Below, one piece after another: positions 51,971 to 59,673 of a DNA stretch of 64,000 bases. This stretch comes from Thermoproteota archaeon (GTDB taxonomy: Archaea; Korarchaeota; JAOZGF01; JAOZFZ01). Under the pieces are notes generated by a model, which saw only the letters and a list, made by a program, of their open reading frames with translations, did not search any database and was not told where the DNA came from. A program made the position numbers and the translations under genes. The DNA lies in NCBI GenBank assembly GCA_027492035.1, contig JAOZFT010000004.1:349249-413248 (forward strand), written 5' to 3'. Positions within the stretch are counted from its first letter, which is position 1, and each line of letters opens with the position of its first letter.

Positions 51971-52963
51971 TTAGGTAATTTCTTCCTTTAATATCCCTAA
52001 CGACTCATTTGTTCTTTTGATTGATTCCTGTTTAGATGCTTTTTTGAGGGAGGCTCTTATAGCATCTATGTTTTCAGGTATAACTATTGCCTCTTGGTGG
52101 ATACCTAACGTAAGATACACTGTTTTTTTGTTCAGCATAGTTAACGACTCTTTCCAGATTACTGTCTCATAAATGTCGTTTCTTAGTCTTCCTAGGTCGC
52201 GTGCAGCTTCAATGAGTTGTGATGTTGAATTAAATCCCTTTTCTGAAGATGCAAAAATGACTCTGGGTTCTTTTATTAATGTTTCAGTTATTTCCTCTTT
52301 ACTTGCTTCTCTTTCTAAGCTAACTCTTAATGAATGAACATGCATGAGAGTTGTAGGTATTTTAAAAGCTACGGTTGTGATGTTTAATCCTTTAATTACT
52401 GTTTTCACATCTTCACTGTGGTGTGAAGGGAGGGTTACAGGGTCAAGAACTATTGAGTTTATTGGCCCCCTTTTGGTTTCTTTAGGATCTGCTGCTCTTC
52501 GAATGACAACTGCAAAGGCTTCTCTTATTCCAAAATCCCTATTTAGAGGATGTAGAACCCTTACTAAACCTGTAGTGTTGCAAGAAACGACTCTTATATA
52601 GTTTTTACCGTAAGCTTCGCCGTAGTTGCATGAAGCAGTAAAGGATACTTCAGCAACTGACGCCTTCTCTCCACCCTCAAAAATAGCCTTCTTTTTATTT
52701 TTTAAGTATATCTCCTTATTTTTTTCACCTATTCCACCTGGGGAGGCATCAACTATTATGTCTGCTTTTTTAACTAACTCTTCAAGTCCTCCTCTTTGTT
52801 CATTTAAGGCAACGACGTTTAAGCCCCTTTTTAAACCTATTTCCAAAGAATAATCTTTTGATTTTTTCACAACCCCAACCACCTTCATATCCCCTTGTAA
52901 ATTAACTGCGTCAGCCACTCTTTTGCCAATAGTGCCGTAACCAATGATTCCAACCTTAATCAT
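51971..52963 (-). CDS. gapII: Type II glyceraldehyde-3-phosphate dehydrogenase
   Basis: 330 residues from ATG 52963 (GGTGAAAGG upstream; GTG 52972 is alternative). Rossmann start KVGIIGYGTIGKRVADAV, the catalytic Cys in VVSCNTTGLVRVL, and TLPSHHSEDVKTVIKGL are typical of the archaeal enzyme, which uses NAD(P) to make 1,3-bisphosphoglycerate in gluconeogenesis. It is the only central-carbon enzyme in the window. Confidence 0.94.
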   Translation of the reverse strand: MIKVGIIGYGTIGKRVADAVNLQGDMKVVGVVKKSKDYSLEIGLKRGLNVVALNEQRGGLEELVKKADIIVDASPGGIGEKNKEIYLKNKKKAIFEGGEKASVAEVSFTASCNYGEAYGKNYIRVVSCNTTGLVRVLHPLNRDFGIREAFAVVIRRAADPKETKRGPINSIVLDPVTLPSHHSEDVKTVIKGLNITTVAFKIPTTLMHVHSLRVSLEREASKEEITETLIKEPRVIFASSEKGFNSTSQLIEAARDLGRLRNDIYETVIWKESLTMLNKKTVYLTLGIHQEAIVIPENIDAIRASLKKASKQESIKRTNESLGILKEEIT

Positions 52964-53269
52964 TCCTTTCACCCTTTTCTTTCTTAAAGATAGGAAGGGA
53001 GTAATTATCTTTGTAGAAAGTTAAAAAATAAAAATTTTCTTCCTTTTAAAAAAGGGAAGGAAAAAGTTTAAAAGAGAGAAATACTTATTATATTTGTTGT
53101 AAAAAATGAATCAAATTGTGCAAAGAAGTTCTCTCTATTTCAATAAAGCCTGCAGAAACTATGAACCCTCTTATTCTTTTTTAGAGAAGGGACATTTTCT
53201 CCTTCATAGTCTTTATTTTACAAAGTTAAAAGGGTGCTGAACCTTCCTTCTCTTTAGGGGTTGGGAAAG

Positions 53270-53635
53270 ATGTATTTAGAAGTTACGGTTTCTGGAAAAG
53301 GTAAAATGTTTTTTAAATTAAACACTGTTCGTTCCCCTCGGACTTTAAGGAAATTTCTTATACACTTGCCTTTCTCCAGCGTGTTATATGAATCCAGTCC
53401 TCTCCTCTTCTGTGAGATGGATTTAAGTATAGCCCCTGAAAAGGCAGTTAATGAAGTTAGGAAGGGATATTTTGGTTACTGGCCCATGAATAAAGCATTA
53501 TTTATTGCTAAGAATAATGGTTCAGTAAATTTCCCCCTGAATGTGCTTGGACACATAGAGAAAGGAGTAAATGTCCTGAATAAATTAAGTAAATATGATG
53601 TGGTTCATCTTAAAACTACAAATCGTATTTTTTAA
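53270..53635 (+). CDS. Cyclophilin-like fold protein (PF04126 type)
   Basis: 121 residues from ATG 53270 (TTG 53261 is alternative). It matches the short cyclophilin-like family by the order LNTVRSPRTLRKFLIHLPF, EMDLSIAPEKAVNEVRKGYF (20 residues), GYWPMNKALFI and NVLGHIEKGV. Prolyl isomerase activity has not been shown for this family and the cyclophilin active-site residues are not evident. It overlaps the convergent rps25e gene by 4 nt. Confidence 0.75.
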   Translation: MYLEVTVSGKGKMFFKLNTVRSPRTLRKFLIHLPFSSVLYESSPLLFCEMDLSIAPEKAVNEVRKGYFGYWPMNKALFIAKNNGSVNFPLNVLGHIEKGVNVLNKLSKYDVVHLKTTNRIF

Positions 53636-53937
53636 GTGCCTTTTGTAGGTACGTAAATTTTAAGTTTGGAAGATGAAAATATTCTAGTTATCCTTTTTTT
53701 ATTCTCCAGTTCTCTCAGAATCTTCTTAGCTTCACTTACCTTTATTCCATACTGTTTGGAAACAGAGGTTGGCGTAATTACCTTCTGTTGCATAATACTT
53801 TGCCTTAAATCTTCACCAGGGGCAACTATTTGTTCCTTTTTCTCTTTATTATAAACTTTCTTTTTTGTTTTCTCTTTTTTCTGGGCTTCAAGTCTCTTTA
53901 ACACTCTTGAAATTGGTTTTTTCTTCTGTCCACCCAA
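53632..53937 (-). CDS. rps25e: 30S ribosomal protein S25e
   Basis: 101 residues: a lysine-rich N-terminus (KKEKTKKKVYNKEKKEQ), then a winged helix with VITPTSVSKQYGIKVSEAKK, ILRELENKKRITRIF and a final LKIYVPTKG, the S25e pattern. Known distribution is TACK/Asgard archaea and eukaryotes, not Euryarchaeota, so it is an informative lineage marker. The next gene upstream (42 nt) is the unrecognised coiled-coil protein. Confidence 0.85.
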   Translation of the reverse strand: MGGQKKKPISRVLKRLEAQKKEKTKKKVYNKEKKEQIVAPGEDLRQSIMQQKVITPTSVSKQYGIKVSEAKKILRELENKKRITRIFSSSKLKIYVPTKGT

Positions 53938-53978
53938 TACTTCCCACCTCCTTAAAAAGGGATCATCTATTTCCTTTT

Positions 53979-54797
53979 TTATGTTTCATTTTTCTTCTTT
54001 TTTAATATTTCCATCCAAGGGTTTGATTGTGCAAAGTCTGGTATTTCAGGGTTCTTTATCCATTTTTCCCAATTAAAGTCTTCTCTGTTAACTTCCTTTT
54101 GAGTTCTCTCCTCAACTTCTCTCTTCAAAAACTCTTTTTTTGAAGAAGTAACCCCTTCTTCCTTTACCAAGTTTTCAGTTGCTTTTCTCATCAATTCTTT
54201 TTTCAATGTCTCTATTTCCCTTTTTAAACTTGAAATTTGGCTTTTTAACTTCATTATTTCTAAATTAAGTTTGTTTTTTTCCTCGGTTCCATAAATGATG
54301 GGTGAAGAAATTTTTTCCTTCCTTTCTTCCTTACTTTCAATTAAGAGGTTTATTTTTTCCATTAAATTGCTCATTTGACGGGTTAACTCTGATATTTGTT
54401 TCTCCAAGTAAGTGTGGTCTCTTAAAGTTTTTTCCCTCATTTTAGCTAAAGAAATTTTTCTTTTAGGTCTTATGGATTCATGGACAAAGGAGTTATCGTA
54501 AACTAAAAATAAACCTATTCCCATTGTCCTTATCAAGTATAGGTTCAGCAATCCATAAAATTTGTCAGGTGTAGCTACGTAAAAGTAGTTCCCCTCCATC
54601 TTTTGAATTAATTCAGTTAAGTTTTCTTTTATGTTCCTTACATCCTCCAAATCAGTCACTACTTCCACAACTAGTGTTTCATCGCTACGGCGAAACGTGA
54701 GGATGTTATCAATTCTTTCCTGCAATATCCAGTCTCTTATTTTTAAGAAATGTTCAATGTTGGTGACTATTTCTTCTTTTTCTGAGAAAAGATCCAC
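53979..54797 (-). CDS. Uncharacterised protein: possible nuclease-fold N-domain plus long coiled coil
   Basis: 272 residues, no family recognised. Residues 1-120 alternate helices and strands (FLKIRDWILQERIDNILTF, ETLVVEVVTD, NYFYVATPDKFYGLLNLYLI, GIGLFLVYD), an order that resembles the PD-(D/E)xK/holiday-junction-resolvase-like fold, with an E-V-V-T-D acidic strand, but a full catalytic set is not evident. Residues about 130-240 are predicted coiled coil (LEKQISELTRQMSNLMEKI; IMKLKSQISSLKREIETLKK). The tail ends NPWMEILKKKKNET. It lies 42 nt upstream of rps25e and is probably co-transcribed. Confidence 0.6.
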   Translation of the reverse strand: MDLFSEKEEIVTNIEHFLKIRDWILQERIDNILTFRRSDETLVVEVVTDLEDVRNIKENLTELIQKMEGNYFYVATPDKFYGLLNLYLIRTMGIGLFLVYDNSFVHESIRPKRKISLAKMREKTLRDHTYLEKQISELTRQMSNLMEKINLLIESKEERKEKISSPIIYGTEEKNKLNLEIMKLKSQISSLKREIETLKKELMRKATENLVKEEGVTSSKKEFLKREVEERTQKEVNREDFNWEKWIKNPEIPDFAQSNPWMEILKKKKNET

Positions 54798-54871
54798 GTT
54801 ATTTTTTCCTCCAAAGATGCAATTAAACAGAAAAAGGGGAGGGGTTGGAAGAAGCTGATGCTGCTCGGTTC

Positions 54872-55078
54872 TTAAACTCCCTTGGCTGCTAGCTTTACGT
54901 CTTCTTCTAAAACTGTTTTTCTGCCAGCGTGTTTAGCCAAATCTACAGCTCTCCGGCTTATTTTTTCTGCATAATCCTCTATGGCGTCTCTCAAGACAGT
55001 TTTAGCGGTTTCACTGACTCTTTCTGCACCAGCCTTCCTCATGATTCTATCAAGTGGTGCTAAAGGTAGAACTGCCAT
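54872..55078 (-). CDS. Archaeal histone
   Basis: 68 residues from ATG 55078; TTG/ATG-type extension to 55087 adds three residues. The histone fold is complete: LPLAPLDRIMRKAGAERVSE (20 residues), a central AIEDYAEKISRRAVDLAKHAGRKT helix (RAVDLAKHAGRKT is the signature) and VLEEDVKLAAKG. It dimerises and wraps DNA. A single-fold protein without tails. Confidence 0.95.
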   Translation of the reverse strand: MAVLPLAPLDRIMRKAGAERVSETAKTVLRDAIEDYAEKISRRAVDLAKHAGRKTVLEEDVKLAAKGV

Positions 55079-55115
55079 TTGAATCACCTGTTTAAGTACG
55101 TAATGTGTCCATTTA

Positions 55116-55138
55116 CTATTTAAATCTTTCTATTTAAA
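55116..55138 (-). promoter_or_regulatory. Tandem TATA-like elements of the histone gene
   Basis: On the minus strand two copies of TTTAAATAG lie 38-60 nt upstream of the histone start, separated by one turn of helix. The proximal copy is well placed for a short leader. Confidence 0.4.
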
Positions 55139-55304
55139 GAAGGCAATAAATAAAAAAATGTTTTTTACTGATTTGAAATGAGGGTTTCGTTGCTATTGAA
55201 TCTGCCAAAAATAAGTAAGGATTTATATTTAATTTGACATTTTAGATGTTCTCTGTAAAAAACTTTGCAAAATCTTTTTTTTGTCTTGCATGGGGTTGGT
55301 TGTA

Positions 55305-55793
55305 ATGGAGAGAATCTGGGCTCCTTGGAGGGAAAAATATGTTTCGTCGCCTTCAGATAAATGCATTTTTTGCTCTTACAAGGAAAAAATCCCTGAAGAG
55401 AGAGATTTATCCATCCATTATGGAAAATTTTCCTTCATTATCCTAAACAAATATCCATATAATGGTGGCCATCTTTTAATTGCTCCTTATCGGCATATTA
55501 CAGATTTCTTATCCCTTAGAAAGGAGGAAATAACTGAAATATTCTCTTTAATCCGTTTATCAGTTACTGTATTGAATAAAGTAATGAAACCTCAAGGTTA
55601 TAATTTGGGGGCTAACATTGGGAAAGTGGCTGGTGCAGGTTTTGAGCATTTTCATTTCCACATTGTACCTCGATGGAAAGGAGACACGAATTTTCTGCCT
55701 GTCATTTCCGACACGAAAGTAGTTTCTGTAAACCTTTTTGCTTTAAGGGATAAATTGAGGAAGGAATTTAACAGGGTATTGAAGAAGGAATGA
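55305..55793 (+). CDS. HIT-family hydrolase (Ap4A/adenylyl hydrolase type)
   Basis: 162 residues from ATG 55305 (an upstream TTG at 55281 is in frame). It starts MERIWAPWREKYV, typical of archaeal/bacterial Ap4A-type HIT proteins, carries CIFC as half of a zinc site, NKYPYNGGHLLIAPYRH, and the histidine triad GFEHFHFHIVPRW. It probably cleaves dinucleoside polyphosphates or aminoacyl-adenylates. It ends 16 nt from the convergent rps19 stop. Confidence 0.88.
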   Translation: MERIWAPWREKYVSSPSDKCIFCSYKEKIPEERDLSIHYGKFSFIILNKYPYNGGHLLIAPYRHITDFLSLRKEEITEIFSLIRLSVTVLNKVMKPQGYNLGANIGKVAGAGFEHFHFHIVPRWKGDTNFLPVISDTKVVSVNLFALRDKLRKEFNRVLKKE

Positions 55794-55809
55794 AGTGGAA
55801 AATTCTTTG

Positions 55810-56214
55810 TCACTTAAGCGGGACATACATCGAACTCTTGGTTGCACCTACCCCCGGTTTTCCATGTTTCACTATTTTATTGGTGATAGCGAACTCACCT
55901 AACCTGTGCCCTATCATCTGCGGCTTAATTTTTACGGGAACAAACTCTTTTCCGTTATGGATATGGATTGTTAACCCTACAAACTCAGGCAGAATAATCA
56001 ATCCTCGACAATGTGTTTTTATTGTTTTCTTAGGTATTTTACCTTGAGTTATCTTTCTTATTTTTTCATAGAGCTTCCTTTCTTGAAGAGTTAAACCGTT
56101 CGATCTGCTTAACTTCCTTCTTGCCCGTGAAGGAAGCAAATCTATAAGGGTGTCCATAGGCATTTTCTTTAGTTCTTCAAGCGTATATCCCCTATATTTA
56201 AACTCTCTAACCAT
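55810..56214 (-). CDS. rps19: 30S ribosomal protein S19
   Basis: 134 residues of archaeal S19 (S15-type in eukaryotes): [20 protein letters not shown] and the C-terminal [44 protein letters not shown] (ending in [11 protein letters not shown]). In most archaea rpl22, rps3 and rpl29 would follow; here the cluster stops and a convergent HIT gene comes next. Confidence 0.95.
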   Translation of the reverse strand: MVREFKYRGYTLEELKKMPMDTLIDLLPSRARRKLSRSNGLTLQERKLYEKIRKITQGKIPKKTIKTHCRGLIILPEFVGLTIHIHNGKEFVPVKIKPQMIGHRLGEFAITNKIVKHGKPGVGATKSSMYVPLK

Positions 56215-56217
56215 CTC

Positions 56218-56946
56218 TTATCTCTTCCTCCCAGTTCTACGGGCAGCTATATGCCCAACCTTTCTCCCTGGAGGGGTTCCTCTTGAAACAGTTGTTGAGG
56301 AACCCGGATGTTGATGAGAGCCTCCCCCATGGGGATGGTCAACAGGATTCATTGCAACTCCTCTCACTACTGGCCATTTCTTCCTTCTGCTTCTAGCATA
56401 ATATTTCTTTGTTCCTGCTTTCAAGAAAGGTTTCTCTTTCACTCCTCCCGCAGCTGCTACCCCAACTGTAGCTAAACAATTTGCATTAAAAGTTTTTTCC
56501 TTTCCAGAGGGCAGCTTCACTCTAACCCAGTTTCCATCTTTACTTACAATTATTCCACAAGCACCTGCGCTTTTCGCAAATTTTCCCCCGTCAAAAGGTT
56601 CCTTTTCTATGTTAAAAACCCTCATTCCTTCAGGAATTTTAGCAAGGGGTAAAATATTCCCCACTTTAGGCTCTGCTTCATTCCCTATCTTTAATTGCTG
56701 CCCTACATAAGCCCCTTTAGGAGGTAAGTAAAGAATTTTTGGGCCAGTTTCTAATTTCACAATAGCCAAAGGGGCGCTCCTACCTCTTTCATGCCTAAAT
56801 TCAATTATTTTACCTATTAAAACCTTGCTTTGCCTTAAGTAAGTACGAAATTGATTGTAGGTTATATCCCCTATTTTAAAATGTTTACAGGATTTATAAA
56901 TAGGTCCTCCTTTACCTATCCTTTGTGCCCTAATTATTTTTCCCAT
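56218..56946 (-). CDS. rpl2: 50S ribosomal protein L2
   Basis: 242 residues from ATG 56946, which begins GKIIRAQRIGKGGPIYK; an upstream start at 56967 adds seven residues. The peptidyl-transferase-proximal signature VAMNPVDHPHGGGSHQHPG, with the conserved His, is intact. RNA-binding KRR-rich tail follows. Confidence 0.96.
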   Translation of the reverse strand: MGKIIRAQRIGKGGPIYKSCKHFKIGDITYNQFRTYLRQSKVLIGKIIEFRHERGRSAPLAIVKLETGPKILYLPPKGAYVGQQLKIGNEAEPKVGNILPLAKIPEGMRVFNIEKEPFDGGKFAKSAGACGIIVSKDGNWVRVKLPSGKEKTFNANCLATVGVAAAGGVKEKPFLKAGTKKYYARSRRKKWPVVRGVAMNPVDHPHGGGSHQHPGSSTTVSRGTPPGRKVGHIAARRTGRKR

Positions 56947-56989
56947 TTCCTTCCTCTCTTTAATCAAACTTCAATAAAAAATAAAATTT

Positions 56990-57253
56990 TTAGTAAATGC
57001 CTAGTTTTGAAGCTAAATCTGATGCATTATACTCTTTTTTAAGTTTTATATAAGCTTTCTTCTTCCCACCTTTAACTATTAAAGTATTAATCTTTTCAAT
57101 TTTTACTTTAAAATGGTTTTCAAAAAGAGTTTTTAACTGTTTCTTAGTTGTTTTTCGGTGGACAATGAATGTTAATTTGTTTTCGTTTTCAATCATCTTA
57201 ATAGTTTTTTCAGAAACCACCGGATAAAGTATCACGTCAAATATTGTTGGCAC
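56990..57253 (-). CDS. rpl23: 50S ribosomal protein L23
   Basis: 87 residues: DVILYPVVSEKTIKMIENEN, KLTFIVHRKTTKKQLKTLFE and VKIEKINTLIVKGGKKKAY are typical. It sits at the tunnel exit and is a docking site for SRP. Start overlaps the rpl4 stop by 17 nt. Confidence 0.95.
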   Translation of the reverse strand: MPTIFDVILYPVVSEKTIKMIENENKLTFIVHRKTTKKQLKTLFENHFKVKIEKINTLIVKGGKKKAYIKLKKEYNASDLASKLGIY

Positions 57254-58028
57254 TTCTTTCTCCCTCCCTACTTTTTAACCAATTAATAGCTGATTCAGAC
57301 CAGACTGTAAGCCTTCCGGGTTTGCCTCCGGGTGCCAATTGTTCGCAGCTTAAATCCTTAGCTAACGTTACATCTACACCTGGAAGACATCTAGCACCTA
57401 TCTTTATTCCTAAATCTTTATTAACAACTATCAAAGGACCTTTTGCATGTTTCCTTCTTCTCCCTCTCATTTTCCCTTTTCCAGCTCTCTCCTTTCGCCA
57501 TCTTTTCTTACATCTTAAAACATCATCCCATAGCCCCAGTTTCTTAAATATCTCCCTTACTTCTGAAGTCTCCTTTACTTCCTGTATCTTATCCTCCACA
57601 ACCAAAGGAAGAGACTTTTTTGGGTCCAGTAGATGTCCCCTCCCTGTTACTAGTTCTTTGGAGGCTGTTGCAGCTATGGCTGATTTTATGGCTTCCCTCC
57701 TTTCTTTTTTATTAATTTTTTCCCTTATCACCTTTTCTGGTTTAGGGGGATGAGCTCTTCTTCCACCTACGGCTCCAGGCACTTTAGCTGCCCTTGTTGA
57801 ATTTTTTAACCTAGGTACTCTCGCCATCCCCCTTCCTGTACCTAAAGATTCAGCTATTCTTCTGTTACCCGCTAACGGGTTTCTTCCTTGGGGTTGTTTC
57901 TTTGCAGCTTGATGCGAAATGAAAGCTCTTAAAACAAGATGCTCTTTAATTTTAGTCTCAAAAACTGCCGGTAGATTTATTTCTTTTATTTTTTCACCCT
58001 CTAATGAATAAACATTGGTTTTTCTCAT
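57237..58028 (-). CDS. rpl4: 50S ribosomal protein L4
   Basis: 263 residues, archaeal L4 (L1e) type: QPQGRNPLAGNRRIAESLG, GRGMARVPR and the conserved VGGRRAHPPKPEK tunnel-loop segment, then KEIRSAIAAT-like KKERREAIKSAIAATAS. Fourteen nt after rpl3. Confidence 0.95.
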   Translation of the reverse strand: MRKTNVYSLEGEKIKEINLPAVFETKIKEHLVLRAFISHQAAKKQPQGRNPLAGNRRIAESLGTGRGMARVPRLKNSTRAAKVPGAVGGRRAHPPKPEKVIREKINKKERREAIKSAIAATASKELVTGRGHLLDPKKSLPLVVEDKIQEVKETSEVREIFKKLGLWDDVLRCKKRWRKERAGKGKMRGRRRKHAKGPLIVVNKDLGIKIGARCLPGVDVTLAKDLSCEQLAPGGKPGRLTVWSESAINWLKSREGERSANNI

Positions 58029-58042
58029 TTTTCTTCCCTTCC

Positions 58043-59044
58043 TTAATGCCCATGAACTATTTGAGTTAATTGTATGTTCTCCTTCCTACCTCCTCTTATG
58101 GCTCCTCTTAAAACAACCAATCTTTTAGGAGGTCCTTGAACAGACCCCTTAATTAGTACAAAGTCACTTTTCACTATTCCATAGTGTGGGAACCCTCCAC
58201 TTGGGGTTATAGGCTGCTCTTCCCCAGAGTCTAAGACATACTCCCCCTCTTTGCCTATTAATAGAAGTAAATTATTGTATTGGGTTCGTTGATGGAAACC
58301 TGTTTGTCCAGGCCTAGGAACTGTCCAAAGCACTCTTGAAGGGTGCCAGGGACCAAGTGAACCTACTTCCCTTCTCCTCTTTCCAGCTTTATGGGGAAGT
58401 AACTTCACTCCCCATCTCTTTATTACTCCTTGAAACCCTTTACCTTTAGTTATGCCTATTACATCGATTTTCTGGTTTGGTTTAAATACTTCACTTATTC
58501 CTATTGTTTTCCCGAATTTCTCTTCAACATAGTTTCTTTGATCTTCTATGTTCCCCCCTCTAATAGGAATTTCAAGTATTTCAGGTTTTTTCTTATGTAT
58601 TCCAGCTATTCTGGGTAGTGTATGAATAAGTAGCCTCAACTCTGCTTTTTCATCTAAATCCTGAAGCAGTTTATCTAATGAATGATTTATCCCCCTCTTT
58701 ATTGTTAGTTTCCTCTTTAAGTCTTTATTTACTTCAGGTGTCCAACATTCCCCCTTACACATTAAACCATAAGGAGTTTTTTCATACCTTCTAACTCCAA
58801 AAACAGTTACTGGGGGTGTTTCTACAACTGTAGCAGCGGAAACGATTTCCTTTCCAAAATTCGGGCTATTCTTTGTTTGGTTTACATATAACACGGTTAC
58901 CATTCCAACCTTGTACCCTGGAAAACCTGGAATCATCATTTCTTGGCTGCAATTCCAGCTTCTTATTCTCGGAACTAACCTACTTGCCCTTTTTCTTGGT
59001 GCATACCCTAAAGATCCCTTTCTGGGTCTGTGAGTTCTCCCCAT
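58043..59044 (-). CDS. rpl3: 50S ribosomal protein L3
   Basis: 333 residues. HRPRKGSLGYAPRKRASRLV at the start, GITKGKGFQGVIKRWGVKLL and KAGKRRREVGSLGPWHPSRV, and TVPRPGQTGFHQRTQYN are the conserved landmarks; this is the archaeal/eukaryotic long form. It begins the L3-L4-L23-L2-S19 run, 18 nt after archease. Confidence 0.96.
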   Translation of the reverse strand: MGRTHRPRKGSLGYAPRKRASRLVPRIRSWNCSQEMMIPGFPGYKVGMVTVLYVNQTKNSPNFGKEIVSAATVVETPPVTVFGVRRYEKTPYGLMCKGECWTPEVNKDLKRKLTIKRGINHSLDKLLQDLDEKAELRLLIHTLPRIAGIHKKKPEILEIPIRGGNIEDQRNYVEEKFGKTIGISEVFKPNQKIDVIGITKGKGFQGVIKRWGVKLLPHKAGKRRREVGSLGPWHPSRVLWTVPRPGQTGFHQRTQYNNLLLLIGKEGEYVLDSGEEQPITPSGGFPHYGIVKSDFVLIKGSVQGPPKRLVVLRGAIRGGRKENIQLTQIVHGH

Positions 59045-59062
59045 TTTGTACCCCCTTCACTT

Positions 59063-59485
59063 TCAAATATCCAATAACACATTGGCAACATATTTCTGGC
59101 CTGTTTTTTCCACTTTAAAATTGTGATAAGTTATTGCCTTAACTTCATTCCCTATTTCATGCTTCTTAAGGTTTACTTTTTCTCCCCTAATAACTCCCTT
59201 TAAAAAATATTTCCCTTTCCTTCTTTTTATTTCTATTTGGAAATCCTTAAAAAAACAGTTAAGGGTTTCAAAGAGATAAATTAACTCATTTAACCAGTTG
59301 TAAAGCAAATCCTCTACATTGTCTCCTTCTATTTCAATTTTAGTTTCCGTCTCGGTACCGACCTTGCTTAGGTTCGTCATAACCCCAAAAAGAGCTTTAC
59401 CTGAATTAATGAAGAGCTGGGTTAAGTTTTTCCCGTAAGCTCTGAACCCCACATCTGCTGTGTGTCCAAAGTATTCGTAATTCAT
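59063..59485 (-). CDS. Archease, activator of tRNA ligase RtcB
   Basis: 140 residues. YEYFGHTADVGFRAYGKNL is the archease signature with the metal-binding Asp; DLLYNWLNELIYLFETLN and VKAITYHNFKVEKTG follow, with NVLLDI at the C-terminus. Archease speeds guanylylation and turnover of RtcB, which joins tRNA exons after splicing, fitting the unusual number of tRNA introns here. rtcB is not in the window. Confidence 0.93.
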   Translation of the reverse strand: MNYEYFGHTADVGFRAYGKNLTQLFINSGKALFGVMTNLSKVGTETETKIEIEGDNVEDLLYNWLNELIYLFETLNCFFKDFQIEIKRRKGKYFLKGVIRGEKVNLKKHEIGNEVKAITYHNFKVEKTGQKYVANVLLDI

Positions 59486-59549
59486 TCCTTCAAATTCACC
59501 ATGTGAAACCTAGCCTGCAGTTCTCAGGTCATCTGAAAAGGCTAAAAAA

Positions 59550-59669
59550 CGCCGGGGGTGGGATTTTCCCCACGTGATTATGGATTTGAACCCACGCGGC
59601 TCCAAGAGCCACGGGCTTTCATTTTTAGACTCAAGGCCCGCGCCTTAATCCTGGCTCGGCAACCCCGGC
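59550..59669 (-). tRNA. tRNA-Ser (anticodon TGA) with anticodon-loop and T-loop introns
   Basis: Read on the minus strand from 59669: acceptor GCCGGGG pairs with CCCCGGC (59557-59551), discriminator G73, a serine determinant. Class II variable arm TGGCTCTTGGAGCCGC. The anticodon stem CGGGC/GCCCG encloses 19 nt; removing 12 nt (59629-59618) at 37/38 leaves CTTGAGA, anticodon TGA. The T stem GTGGG (59595-59591) and CCCAC (59562-59558) enclose 28 nt, i.e. TTCAAAT plus a 21-nt intron (about 59583-59563). Confidence 0.85.
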
Positions 59670-59673
59670 TTCT

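Noticed and set aside
57244..57753. 169-residue plus-strand ORF opposite rpl4
   Set aside because: Antisense shadow of a highly conserved ribosomal protein gene.
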